A stretch of DNA of 64,000 nt from Paenibacillus sabuli (GTDB lineage Bacteria > Bacillota > Bacilli > Paenibacillales > Paenibacillaceae), in the NCBI RefSeq assembly GCF_014705605.1, contig NZ_JACXIZ010000010.1, forward strand, positions 1 to 64,000. Reading direction: 5' to 3'. Positions within the stretch are counted from its first letter, which is position 1. Each line of letters begins with the position of its first letter. Positions 26,225 to 34,386 of the stretch are shown here, in pieces. A model generated the notes under the pieces. The model saw only the letters and a list, made by a program, of their open reading frames with translations. It was not told where the DNA came from and searched no databases. The translations under genes were made by a program, and so were the position numbers.

Positions 26225-26839
26225 TCAGATGGCTTCGAGACATCCCGAAGCCCGGCCTTCGGAGCCGGCTGCATAAGTGGCAGTGTAGGCCTTTTCCCCC
26301 TTCGCCGCGCCGTGCGCCGTCACGAACTCCGAGAGCGCGCCGCGGAACATTAACTGCAGCGCCGCCGATTTTTCGAGATCGCTCGGTGTCGTCAGGGAGG
26401 CGCATTTGGCTACCAGCGGCGAGCCGCCGTACTCAAAAACGGAGGCCACGAACTGCGAGCAAAAAAAGGCATTCTCCCGCTTGAACTTGATGTTGAACAT
26501 AATGGCAATGAGGCCGATCAGATTGTAGCGGTACCGGTTGCGCTGCTCGTCGAAGCCCTGCACGTAAGCCCGGATTTTTCGGTATCTGCGTTCGCTTACG
26601 GTGCAGCTGTAGATCGCGCAAGTCGCCGTCTTGAACAGCTCGCCGGACAGATCCTCCTTGACGAAGCCGCCGATGAAGGGGTTGCCCGGATTTTTGCGGC
26701 CAAAGCTGTAGACCTCCTTCAACTCCGGGTCAAAGGCGATCGAGGCGTGATTCAGCTCAGCCTTCGTATACATCCGAATCATACGGGTGAACCACGTGCC
26801 CGTATCCGACAACAACACATAGATTTTTTTCTCTTTCAT
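26225..26839 (-). CDS. Permuted NlpC/P60 (YiiX-like) papain-fold protein
   Basis: 204 aa, no signal peptide. The catalytic His appears early ('LNHASIAFDPELKEVYSFGRK', about residue 31) and the catalytic Cys later ('ENAFFCSQFVASVFEYGG', about residue 130). This inverted order defines the circularly permuted YaeF/YiiX/LRAT-like branch of the NlpC/P60 superfamily. Members act on amide or ester bonds, often in lipids or peptidoglycan; the actual substrate is unknown. The RBS is GGGGACAGGG. Single-gene unit. Confidence 0.7.
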   Translation of the reverse strand: MKEKKIYVLLSDTGTWFTRMIRMYTKAELNHASIAFDPELKEVYSFGRKNPGNPFIGGFVKEDLSGELFKTATCAIYSCTVSERRYRKIRAYVQGFDEQRNRYRYNLIGLIAIMFNIKFKRENAFFCSQFVASVFEYGGSPLVAKCASLTTPSDLEKSAALQLMFRGALSEFVTAHGAAKGEKAYTATYAAGSEGRASGCLEAI

Positions 26840-27216
26840 GCCCTGTCCCCACCTGATACAATGGATTTCTTTCTAAAAATAAGCAAGTATATAATTGGGC
26901 TTACCCTTGTCTATCAATCTCTGAACGATCCTGGTCTCGCAACCAACGGACTGCGGCAGTCGTTTCGCCCTGCGCGTCAGCCGTTTCGACTTGCATGTCA
27001 GCCGCTGCATCTTGCATGTCAGCCGTTTCGCTTTGTTTATTCTATGATAGCCGAAAGCTGATTCGGAAAAATCCGTCTGATGGCGGGATTTTACCTAGAC
27101 CTGAGTCGGGTTGCCCGGACGAGCAAGCTTAGCAATATATTCCCATCCTATTATAACGAATTTGCCTCCGTTTAGGTTGCTGAAAATGCGAAACGGAACG
27201 GATTGAAGCGATACGC
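26840..27216. other. Intergenic region without gene; contains 21-bp repeats
   Basis: 377 bp between divergent genes. Apart from the 21-bp tandem repeat (26971-27033) I see no gene or clear hairpin. Confidence 0.5.
26971..27033. repeat. 21-bp tandem repeat, three copies
   Basis: Units at 26971, 26992 and 27013 share TGCryGTCAGCCGyTkCryyT; a shorter degenerate copy precedes at about 26952. The period is a multiple of three, but no plausible gene covers it. Confidence 0.75.
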
Positions 27217-27245
27217 TTGTCGGGCTCGCGCATTTCCGGTACACT
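27217..27245 (+). promoter_or_regulatory. Promoter of the Cof-type phosphatase gene
   Basis: TTGTCG (27217-27222), 17 bp, TACACT (27240-27245), 28 bp before the start codon. Confidence 0.55.
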
Positions 27246-27273
27246 AGCAGGATCGACAGGAGGAGAGACCAAC

Positions 27274-28086
27274 ATGTCTACACCGTACAAATTAATCGCC
27301 ATCGACGTGGACGACACGCTGCTCAACGACGAGCTCGCAATCAGCGAGGGCACGAAAAAGGCACTCGCCGCCGCCGTCGCCCAGGGGGTCACCGTCACAT
27401 TGGCGACCGGCCGGATGTTCCCGTCCGCCAAAAAAATCGCCCTGCAGGTCGAGCTCAACGTTCCGATCATCACCTACCAGGGCTCGCTCGTAAAGACGCT
27501 GATCGACGAAGAGATCCTGTACGCGCGCTACGTGCCGCAGCCGACGGCTCGGCGGATCTACGAGCTGTGCCGCGCGGAGGGCTGGCATCTGCAGTTGTAT
27601 GTCGACGATGTGCTCTATGCCCAGGAGGATAACGAGAAGGTCCGGGACTATTCCAAGCTTACCAATATTCCGTTCGTTATCGAGCCGGATTACGAGCGGC
27701 TGATCGATCGGCCATTGGCCAAGATGCTGATTATCGACGAGCCGGCCAAGCTCGACGCGCTGGCCGAGCGGCTGCGCCCGCAGTTCGAAGACGTGCATAT
27801 TACCAAGTCGAAGCCGCATTATTTGGAGTTTTTGCACAAGGAGGGTACGAAAGGGCACGCCGTCGCCTTCATGGCGAGCCACGTCGGCTGCACGATGGAT
27901 GAGGTCATCGCAATCGGCGATTCGTGGAACGATCACGAAATGTTGGAGGTCGCGGGTCTGGGCGTCGCCATGGACAATGCGATTCCCGCACTTAAGGCGG
28001 TCGCCGACTACGTCACGCGCTCCAACAACGACGAAGGCGTACGGCATGTCATCGAGCAATTCATCCTCAAAACGCCGGTGGGCTAA
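27274..28086 (+). CDS. Cof-type HAD-IIB phosphatase
   Basis: 270 aa from the ATG at 27274, seven bases after AGGAGGAGAG. All four HAD motifs are visible: I 'AIDVDDTLLND', II 'TLATGRM', III Lys in 'ITKSKPHYLEFLHKEGTKGHA' and IV 'IAIGDSWNDHEML'. The C2B-type cap lies between motifs II and III. Such enzymes hydrolyse sugar phosphates, nucleotides or cofactors such as FMN; the specific substrate cannot be read from sequence. Confidence 0.92.
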   Translation: MSTPYKLIAIDVDDTLLNDELAISEGTKKALAAAVAQGVTVTLATGRMFPSAKKIALQVELNVPIITYQGSLVKTLIDEEILYARYVPQPTARRIYELCRAEGWHLQLYVDDVLYAQEDNEKVRDYSKLTNIPFVIEPDYERLIDRPLAKMLIIDEPAKLDALAERLRPQFEDVHITKSKPHYLEFLHKEGTKGHAVAFMASHVGCTMDEVIAIGDSWNDHEMLEVAGLGVAMDNAIPALKAVADYVTRSNNDEGVRHVIEQFILKTPVG

Positions 28087-28110
28087 GCCTAAGCCCCCGG
28101 CGTTTTTTTT
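28071..28110 (+). terminator. Terminator overlapping the phosphatase stop codon
   Basis: AACGCCGGTGGGCT, a 6-base loop, AAGCCCCCGGCGTT and a run of T. The left arm is part of the last codons of the phosphatase gene. Confidence 0.9.
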
Positions 28111-28218
28111 AAAATTATAGAAAACATATGATTTCGCCTATACTTTTCTTAATTTCTCGGAACGAAACGGACTCGGCCATAAATGGACGGCCTCGTCGTT
28201 TCGCCTTGTAGAACGTGT

Positions 28219-28398
28219 ACTGTAAAAGTACAGTTTATTGGTCTCGATCCGGGTGGAAATTCAAAATGAACTGTAAAAGTGCAGTTGTTTTTGGCCAAAC
28301 GACTGGAAAATCGAGCATTTGCGGGATTTTAACTGCACTTATGCAGTTCAGGATGTGACTGAGCTCGTATCGCATCATATGAACTGCATTTATGCAGT
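28219..28398. repeat. Mirror-symmetric set of four ACTG-box repeats
   Basis: Four copies of a 16-17 bp motif ACTGYAWAARTRCAGT(T): forward at 28219 and 28270, reverse at 28332 and 28383. Each copy is itself a near-palindrome. Start-to-start distances are 51, 62 and 51 bp, and both pairs share the same centre (28308.5). The DNA between copies is not conserved. It lies between the phosphatase terminator and the 3' end of the sulfate-binding-protein gene, with no gene of its own (28111-28474). Confidence 0.85.
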
Positions 28399-28474
28399 CC
28401 ATAGCCTGCAAAATCGGCCGGCGCGCGCGTATACGGAATGCTCGCACGGAATGCTCGCGATGCCCAGCGTGCCG

Positions 28475-29533
28475 CTACTCCAGCCCCGCCAGCACCTCGT
28501 ACCAGATGCCGCGCGGCGCGTACAGTGTCTGGCGCACCTGCTCCCAGCCGCCGATATCCTCGATGTCGAACAGCCTCGAAGGGGTCGGGAAGCGATCGGC
28601 GGTCTCGGCGGCGACGCCTGCGTGCACCGGACGGAAGCCGTGCTCGGCGAGCAGCCGCTGCGCCCGCTCCTCTTGCAGGAAGTCCAGCAGCGCCTCGGCA
28701 ACGTCCCGCGTGCCGTGCCGATCGACATTGACATCGACGAGCGCCGCAGGATTCTCGATCAGAATCGTCCGCCGGGGGCGCACGATCTCGTAGGGTACGC
28801 CCTGCCGCACGCGCGCGAGCAGCTCGTTCTCGTAGGTGACGATAACGTCTCCGACCCCATATTCAAAGGCAGCCATCGAGGCGCGACCGCTCTTGTCCAG
28901 GGAGACGACATTGCGGTGAATGCGCGCGAGCAGGCGCTTGGCCGCGGCGGGATCCGGGGTCCCCGTTCGCTCCTCGGCCTCCAGCAGGCCCGCGCCATAC
29001 ATCGCGTTGATGTCCCATTGCGCGCCGCCTGACGTCTTCGGATTGGGATACATGACGCCGACGCCCGGCGCGGTCAGGTCCTCCCAATCGCGGATGCCGA
29101 GCGGATTGCCCTCGCGCGTGCCGAGCACGACGATGGAGCGAGTGAGCATCCCTTCACCCGGCCCTTGGCGCCAATCATGCGTGATCAGCCCGGCTTCCTC
29201 GATCTTGTCGATGTCGCCCTCCATCGCCAGCAGCGTCACATCCGCTTCGAAGCCGCCCGCGATCGAGCGCGCCTGCGTGCCGGACGCCTCGTACGACTGC
29301 TGGAAGACGACCGTCTGCCCGGTCTGGGCCTCCCACTCGGAAGCGAATAGCGGCAGCAGCTCGCCGAGCGCATCCTTGACGACCGAATAGGCGCCGATCA
29401 CCAGTGTCGCATCGGCCTCACCTGGCGTCGCTCCCCCCGGCTCGCCGCCATTCGAGCTGCAACCGAGCAGCAACGCCAGCCATGCCCCCGCTGCGATGAG
29501 CGCGCCCCGCCGCAGCCTGCCAGTCCTCCTCAC
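28475..29533 (-). CDS. Sulfate/thiosulfate-binding lipoprotein
   Basis: 352 aa. The lipoprotein signal ends in LLLGCSS near residue 25. The mature domain has the sulfate-binding-protein features 'VVFQQSYEASGTQARSIAGGFEADVTLLAMEGDIDKIEEAGLI', 'YPNPKTSGGAQWDINAMYGA' and 'VDVNVDRHGTRDVAEALLDFL'. The start is GTG at 29533. Last gene of the leftward cysT-cysW-cysA-SBP set, an unusual place because the binding protein is normally first. Confidence 0.9.
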   Translation of the reverse strand: MRRTGRLRRGALIAAGAWLALLLGCSSNGGEPGGATPGEADATLVIGAYSVVKDALGELLPLFASEWEAQTGQTVVFQQSYEASGTQARSIAGGFEADVTLLAMEGDIDKIEEAGLITHDWRQGPGEGMLTRSIVVLGTREGNPLGIRDWEDLTAPGVGVMYPNPKTSGGAQWDINAMYGAGLLEAEERTGTPDPAAAKRLLARIHRNVVSLDKSGRASMAAFEYGVGDVIVTYENELLARVRQGVPYEIVRPRRTILIENPAALVDVNVDRHGTRDVAEALLDFLQEERAQRLLAEHGFRPVHAGVAAETADRFPTPSRLFDIEDIGGWEQVRQTLYAPRGIWYEVLAGLE

Positions 29534-29561
29534 AGCCTCACCTTCCTTCGTCCTGACGCTT

Positions 29562-30626
29562 TTAGATATGCACGGGCATCGGATCTTCCTTGAGCCCGTT
29601 CTCCATGATCCAGCTCTCGCCTTCGTTGAAGAGATAGGCTCGATGGACGAGCACCCGCACCTCTTCGCCCGGATGCAGCGTCTCCTTCTCCAGCGAACGG
29701 TAGGTAATCAGCGTCAGCTCGCCCACCTGCGCTTCCACCATCCACGCACTGCCGCGGAAGTGCAGCTGCTTCACCACCGCCGGCTCCGTCGCTGAAGCGA
29801 GGCGGAATTCGCCCGGCTTGCCGATCTCGATGTACTCGGGGCGAATGAGCGCCCGCGTGCCGATGCGCGCGTCGGCCGATTCGAAGCCCTTGAGGCGCGC
29901 CACCTGCTCGACGATCGTCGATTCGCCGACGAAGCTCGCGACGAACGGCGTCTGCGGATGCTTGTAGATGTCCCACGGCGTTCCCTTCTGCTCCAGCCGC
30001 CCTTTGTTGATAATCATGATCTCGTCTGCCACTTCGATCGCCTCGTCCTGATCGTGCGTGACGAAGATCGACGTAATGCCGAGCCGGGCTATCGTCTCCT
30101 TGAGCCAGCTGCGCAGCTCCTGCCGGATCTTGGCGTCGATGGCCGCGAACGGCTCGTCGAGCAGCAGCAGCTGCGGCTCGGGAGCCAGCGCCCGGGCAAA
30201 GGCGACGCGCTGCCGCTGGCCGCCGGAGAGCTGATGCGGATAGCGATGCTCGAAGCCCGCCAGCCCCGTCAGCGCGACCAGCGACAGCACACGCTCGCGA
30301 ATCAGCGCCTTGGACTGCTTCATCACCTTGAGGCCGAAGGCGATATTGTCGTAGACGGTCATATGCTTGAAGAGCGCATAATTCTGAAACACGAAGCCGA
30401 TCCCCCGCTCCTGTGGCGGCAGCCCGACCACCTTGCGCCCGTGGAAGACAATCTCGCCCGAGCTCGGCGTCTCAAGACCGGCCAGCATGCGCAGGATCGA
30501 GGTCTTGCCGCCGCCGCTCGGACCGAGCAGCCCGATCAGCCGGCCTTTGGCAATGCCGAAGCTGATGTCGCGCACCGCGTGAAAGTCGCCGTAGTGCTTG
30601 TTCAATCCGGTTACCTCAATATGCAT
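29562..30626 (-). CDS. cysA: Sulfate ABC transporter ATPase CysA
   Basis: 354 aa. Walker A GPSGGGKTS near residue 36, 'IGFVFQNYALFKHMTVYDNIAFGL', signature LSGGQRQR, Walker B 'LLLLDEPFAAIDAKIRQELRSWLK', H-loop 'IFVTHDQDEAIEVADEI'. The 'KIRQELRSWL' segment and the C-terminal TOBE-like domain ('GTRALIRPEYIEI') are typical of CysA. It lies 3 bp after cysW and 28 bp before the binding-protein gene. Confidence 0.93.
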   Translation of the reverse strand: MHIEVTGLNKHYGDFHAVRDISFGIAKGRLIGLLGPSGGGKTSILRMLAGLETPSSGEIVFHGRKVVGLPPQERGIGFVFQNYALFKHMTVYDNIAFGLKVMKQSKALIRERVLSLVALTGLAGFEHRYPHQLSGGQRQRVAFARALAPEPQLLLLDEPFAAIDAKIRQELRSWLKETIARLGITSIFVTHDQDEAIEVADEIMIINKGRLEQKGTPWDIYKHPQTPFVASFVGESTIVEQVARLKGFESADARIGTRALIRPEYIEIGKPGEFRLASATEPAVVKQLHFRGSAWMVEAQVGELTLITYRSLEKETLHPGEEVRVLVHRAYLFNEGESWIMENGLKEDPMPVHI

Positions 30627-30629
30627 CGC

Positions 30630-31424
30630 CTAATGCCCCCTTCGCGTCTTGGCCCATTCCATCAACAACAGCAGCGCAATGGATACTGCCGCCAGCACGA
30701 GCGCCACCGCATTCGCGGCCAATAAATTAAAATTCTCCACATCCTGATACACCAGCGTCGTCGCCGTCTGCGTCTTGTTCATGATGTTGCCGGAGACGAT
30801 CAGCACCGCGCCGAATTCGCCCATCGAGCGGGCCACTGTCAGCACGACGCCATAGATTACGCCCCAACGAATCGACGGCCAGGTCACCTGCCAGAAGGTG
30901 TACCACGAGTAGGCGCCGAGCGTCGAAGCCGCTTCTTCCTGCTGGGTGCCCAACTCCTGCAGCACGGGCAGCACCTCGCGCACCATCAGCGGGAAGGTGA
31001 TGAACAGCGTCGCCAATACCATCGCGGGCAAGGCGTAGACGATCTCGATGCCGAGACTGCCGAAAAAAGCGCCGAGCACGCTCTGCGGGCCGAGCAGCAG
31101 CACGATCATCAAGCCGCCGATGACCGGCGATACGGCGAACGGCAGATCGACCAAGCTGTTGACCAGCCGCCTGAGCCGATCGCCGAGCCAGCTCGCGCGC
31201 GCGAGATAGATCGCCAGCATGACGCCGAACAGGGTATTGAGCACCGTGACGATCAGCACGATCAGACCGGTCATGCCGAGCGCATGCAGCGCATGCGGGC
31301 GCAAGATCGCCGCGCTCAGACCGCCCCAGCCCTCGGCCCAGGCGCCGACAGCAATCCGGGCCAGCGGGATGACGATCAAGAGGCCGAAGACCGCATATGT
31401 CAATCCGATCCACAATCTCCTCAC
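30630..31424 (-). CDS. cysW: Sulfate ABC transporter permease CysW
   Basis: 264 aa from GTG at 31424, chosen because AAGGAGG stands 8 nt upstream and the GTG overlaps the cysT stop (GTGA). About six membrane helices. The EAA-type loop reads 'EEAASTLGAYSWYTFWQVTWPSIRWGVIYGVVLTVARSMGEFGAVLIVSGNI', with the REFGAV/GEFGAV motif of sulfate permeases. Confidence 0.92.
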   Translation of the reverse strand: MRRLWIGLTYAVFGLLIVIPLARIAVGAWAEGWGGLSAAILRPHALHALGMTGLIVLIVTVLNTLFGVMLAIYLARASWLGDRLRRLVNSLVDLPFAVSPVIGGLMIVLLLGPQSVLGAFFGSLGIEIVYALPAMVLATLFITFPLMVREVLPVLQELGTQQEEAASTLGAYSWYTFWQVTWPSIRWGVIYGVVLTVARSMGEFGAVLIVSGNIMNKTQTATTLVYQDVENFNLLAANAVALVLAAVSIALLLLMEWAKTRRGH

Positions 31425-32236
31425 AGGCGCCGCCTCCTTGACGTGACAGCATTGACAGTCCACAGGATGAGCAGCGAGAGCGTCAGCAGCAGCACGGAGA
31501 CAGCGGCCGCGCCCTGCGGATTGTCGCTCTCCACCTCGCCGAAGATGTAGACGGAGGCGACGAGCGTCCGTCCGGGGATATTGCCCGCGATCAGCACGAC
31601 CGCGCCGAACTCCGCCAGCGCGCGCGAGAAGGCCAGCATCGCCCCGCCGATGATGCCGGGCAGCATGGAGGGGAGAACGACCTGCAGGAAGGTCCTCGCC
31701 TTGGAAGCGCCCAGCGTATACGCAGCCTCCTCCTCGGAGGCGTCCAGCTCCTCCAGCAGCGGCTGGACCGCCCGAATGACGAACGGGAACGTGACGAACA
31801 TCATCGCCAGCACGATCGCCGGCTCATGGAACAAAATCTCCACTCCGATCGACGCCGCCGCCTCGCCGACCAGGCTGCCCGGACCGAGCAGCAGCAGGAT
31901 CATCAGCCCGCCGACTGCGGTCGGCAGCGCGAACGGCAGATCGACGAGACTGTTGAGCAGCCGCCTGCCGGGGAAGCGGTAGCGAATGAGCACCCAGCCG
32001 ATCATCGTGCCGAGCAGCACATTGATGAGCGTGGCGAACACCGCTAGCTTCAGCGTCAGCAGCACCGCCTGCCAGGCGAGCGGATCGATGATGCTGGTCC
32101 AAAAAAAGGACCATCCCCGCGAGAAGGCCTGCGTGTAAATGCCGAGCATCGGCAACAGGATGAGTACGACAAAATACAGCATGACGGCGCTTCGGAAACC
32201 GAAGCTCCACCAGCGGCTGCGCAACCTCATGTTCAA
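31421..32236 (-). CDS. cysT: Sulfate ABC transporter permease CysT
   Basis: 271 aa. The loop 'EEAAYTLGASKARTFLQVVLPSMLPGIIGGAMLAFSRALAEFGAVVLIAGNIP' is the CysT signature (RALAEFGAV). The start is probably TTG at 32236, 6-7 nt after GGGAGGG; an ATG two codons later is the alternative. First gene of the sulfate operon, behind a leader of about 190 nt. Confidence 0.92.
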   Translation of the reverse strand: MNMRLRSRWWSFGFRSAVMLYFVVLILLPMLGIYTQAFSRGWSFFWTSIIDPLAWQAVLLTLKLAVFATLINVLLGTMIGWVLIRYRFPGRRLLNSLVDLPFALPTAVGGLMILLLLGPGSLVGEAAASIGVEILFHEPAIVLAMMFVTFPFVIRAVQPLLEELDASEEEAAYTLGASKARTFLQVVLPSMLPGIIGGAMLAFSRALAEFGAVVLIAGNIPGRTLVASVYIFGEVESDNPQGAAAVSVLLLTLSLLILWTVNAVTSRRRRL

Positions 32237-32456
32237 TACAAACCCTCCCGCCTTCGGTTATCCGATCAGCCTGCAAGATACAAACGACATAATAAAATAA
32301 TCTAATAACCAAACTGGCTAACCATTCTAACGGTCTTGTAATCTAACTGACCACTAATTCTGACTGCCTACCCTTCTACTTTTTGCTCAATTTTTATAAT
32401 TCCTATTTATTTACTTGGCTTTTAACACTTTAGCAGATGTGCCGCGTTTCCGTCAA
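32237..32456 (-). promoter_or_regulatory. Sulfate operon promoter and AT-rich leader
   Basis: Minus strand: TTGACG (32456-32451), 18 bp, TAAAGT (32432-32427). Just downstream, AATAGGAATT (32407-32398) matches the conserved half of the Bacillota CymR consensus as I recall it. The remaining leader of about 160 nt is AT-rich and repeats GTTAG-type pentamers several times. I see no SAM riboswitch, T-box or terminator hairpin in it. Confidence 0.5.
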
Positions 32457-32777
32457 TCCCTTCTCATCAACATTTTTGATGACTTCCATTTCTTTTACTA
32501 ATAAATGTGAAGCGGGCTTGTCCTGTGCACGGCGAAAGCGCCGCCCGAGTCAATTTTAGGCTTGTGAATCCAGGATGAAATCGAAGGGATACGGCATGGG
32601 AGAAGGTAGACGCGTGTGGCGGCATTAGAACGAGATAGTATCGTTATTGCGTGGGCAGGAGGGGCGGCGTGGCGACGCCTCTTGCGCGGTTGCGGCCATA
32701 AGGCGAAAAATCGGCCTGGTGCACGATGAGCGCGAGCGAATCACGGTACTCAAGGGGCGGCGCCATGACTCGGGCTC

Positions 32778-32960
32778 TAACGGACACCAGAGGCGCTTAG
32801 AGGCAGATTTCGTCCATTCGCCCAACGTAACGGTCATGAGCGACGCTTAGAAGCATAAAAGCAGCACAATTCCGCTGCTTTCGTGCGCTAAGCGTCGCTG
32901 GTGTCCGTTACAATTTTAATCGGTTCGTTCCGAGACGCTAAGCGGCGCTGATGACCGTTA
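32778..32960. repeat. Mirror-symmetric set of four 23-bp repeats with central hairpin
   Basis: Four copies of TAACGGWCAYSAGMGNCGCTTAG: forward at 32778 and 32828, reverse at 32888 and 32938. Start-to-start distances are 50, 60 and 50 bp, and both pairs share the centre 32869. The centre is a perfect hairpin, AAAGCAGC-N8-GCTGCTTT (32857-32880). The 27-nt spacers between paired copies are not alike. The surrounding 32457-33134 contains no convincing gene. Confidence 0.88.
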
Positions 32961-33011
32961 GAGCCTGGAGCATAAGAGAACGTGCACAGTGACCCGGCCT
33001 ACAAGGCAAAC

Positions 33012-33066
33012 AAGCCTCCCGTCTCAAGCTCGCGCAAAGGTGCGCGGCTCGTTGCAGGAGGCTAAA
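33012..33066 (-). terminator. Terminator of the DUF4383 gene
   Basis: Minus strand AGCCTCC ... GGAGGCT TGTTT, with an inner stem GCGC...GCGC. The fit is moderate; the T-run is interrupted by a G. Confidence 0.55.
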
Positions 33067-33134
33067 GCAAGGCGATATGCCCTTCAAGCAAGGCTACCCT
33101 GAAGCAGTACGTCGTCCAAGCAAGACGCCCGAAG

Positions 33135-33506
33135 CTATACCGCCCTCGACGAACGAGACGGGCCGCCGGACTCGATCACCACATAACCGACATACAGCGC
33201 AATCGCGCCGACGGCAAAATGCAGCACATTCTCGGCCAGCCCCGCCGGCATCAGCCCTAGCGTATCCCTGGTCAGCACGCCCAGCACGGCCAGCGTCAGG
33301 AAGACGATGCCGAGCACCTGAGCGAACCGGTAGGCGTAGCCCACGTACGAAGAGGCAAGCAGACCGAGCACGCCCGCCACGAGGTGAATCACATTTTGGG
33401 GCGTATTCAGGTGAAACAGTCCGAACAGATTTGAATAAAAGAAACCGAGAATGCCGAGAAACAAAAACACGATGCCGACGAGCGCCGCGAACCGCCTTGC
33501 CGCCAT
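33135..33506 (-). CDS. DUF4383 four-helix membrane protein
   Basis: 123 aa from the ATG at 33506 behind GGAGGGGG. Four hydrophobic segments; the stretch 'HLNTPQNVIHLVAGVLGLLAS' repeats in 'GLAENVLHFAVGAIALYVGY', matching the DUF4383 pattern of two similar halves. A cytoplasmic-membrane protein of unknown role, common in Bacillota and Actinomycetota. Single gene. Confidence 0.8.
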   Translation of the reverse strand: MAARRFAALVGIVFLFLGILGFFYSNLFGLFHLNTPQNVIHLVAGVLGLLASSYVGYAYRFAQVLGIVFLTLAVLGVLTRDTLGLMPAGLAENVLHFAVGAIALYVGYVVIESGGPSRSSRAV

Positions 33507-33722
33507 AGCCGTACCCCCTCCGCATAAGTGCGCACGTGATACGGACAATCGCCGCAGGCAGGACGCTGGCCAGCGGCCCCTGCGTCGTTTTGCCTGCGGC
33601 GGGGAGACGCCCGCCAAGAGGCGCGCTTCCTGTCCGCTCCGAAGCGAGCCCGGTTGGCCTCAACCGATGCCAGGTCCGCTTCCGCCTTGCTACACCCTAT
33701 GCAAAAAAAAGGGCAAACATGC

Positions 33723-34355
33723 TTATTCGCCGGCGGTGCAGTATCGCGCTTCGCCCGTCTCCACGGTCGCCTGTCCCTGCGTCAGGTCGGTGATCCAGGC
33801 CGCAAAGCGCTCCGCGTCCGGCGCCTCGGGCAGGCAGACCACTCGCACCTTGTCCGAGAAGGCAGTGTCGCCGAGCCGCACGCCGCGGCTGCGCAGCTCA
33901 TGCTCCAGCTTGCCGTACCAGTGATAGTCCGTCTCCACGATCACCTCGCGGTGCAGCACCTGCACGATCTCCTCGCCCGCCTCGATCGCCGCGACCGCGC
34001 CGTCCGTATAGGCGCGGATCAGCCCGCCGGCGCCGAGCATGATGCCGCCGAAGTAGCGGGTCACGACGATGGCCGCGTTCTTCAGCCCGCGATTCTTCAT
34101 CACCTCGAGGATCGGCTTGCCCGCCGTGCCGCTCGGCTCGCCGTCGTCGGACTGCTTCTGGATCTCGTCCCGCTCGCCGATCAGATACGCCGAGCAGTTA
34201 TGCGTCGCGTCCCAGTGCTTCTTTTTGATCGTCTCGACGAAGGCCGCCGCCTCCTCCTCCGACTGCACCGGCTGGGCGTAGCCGATGAAGCGGGACTTGC
34301 GGATGACGATCTCCTGATGGCCCGGGCCGCGTATCGTCGTGTAGCGCTCCAGCAT
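33723..34355 (-). CDS. YigZ/IMPACT family protein
   Basis: 210 aa. Conserved YigZ N-terminal domain: 'KSRFIGYAQPVQSEEEAAAFVETIKKKHWDATHNCSAYLIGE... SDDGEPSGTAGKPILEVMKNRGLKNAAIVVTRYFGGIMLGAGGLIRAY', followed by the DUF1949 ferredoxin-like domain. The bacterial function is unclear; relatives act in translation or nucleic-acid binding. The ATG at 34355 has only a weak CAGG upstream. Close behind pgi (31 bp), so possibly co-transcribed. Confidence 0.92.
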   Translation of the reverse strand: MLERYTTIRGPGHQEIVIRKSRFIGYAQPVQSEEEAAAFVETIKKKHWDATHNCSAYLIGERDEIQKQSDDGEPSGTAGKPILEVMKNRGLKNAAIVVTRYFGGIMLGAGGLIRAYTDGAVAAIEAGEEIVQVLHREVIVETDYHWYGKLEHELRSRGVRLGDTAFSDKVRVVCLPEAPDAERFAAWITDLTQGQATVETGEARYCTAGE

Positions 34356-34386
34356 GGCGATGCCTGGATACGGTGCGGACGCCGCC

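Noticed and set aside
32237-32426. SAM (S-box) or T-box riboswitch before the sulfate operon
   Set aside because: Neither the GAG-rich S-box core nor a T-box sequence with specifier stem and terminator could be found.
32625-32850. Small ORFs in the 32.5-33.1 kb intergenic region
   Set aside because: They overlap the mirror repeat element, lack RBS and show no protein-like composition.
32778-32960. CRISPR array
   Set aside because: 23-bp repeats with 27-nt spacers look superficially similar, but there are only two copies per orientation, they are inverted around a centre, and no cas gene is present.
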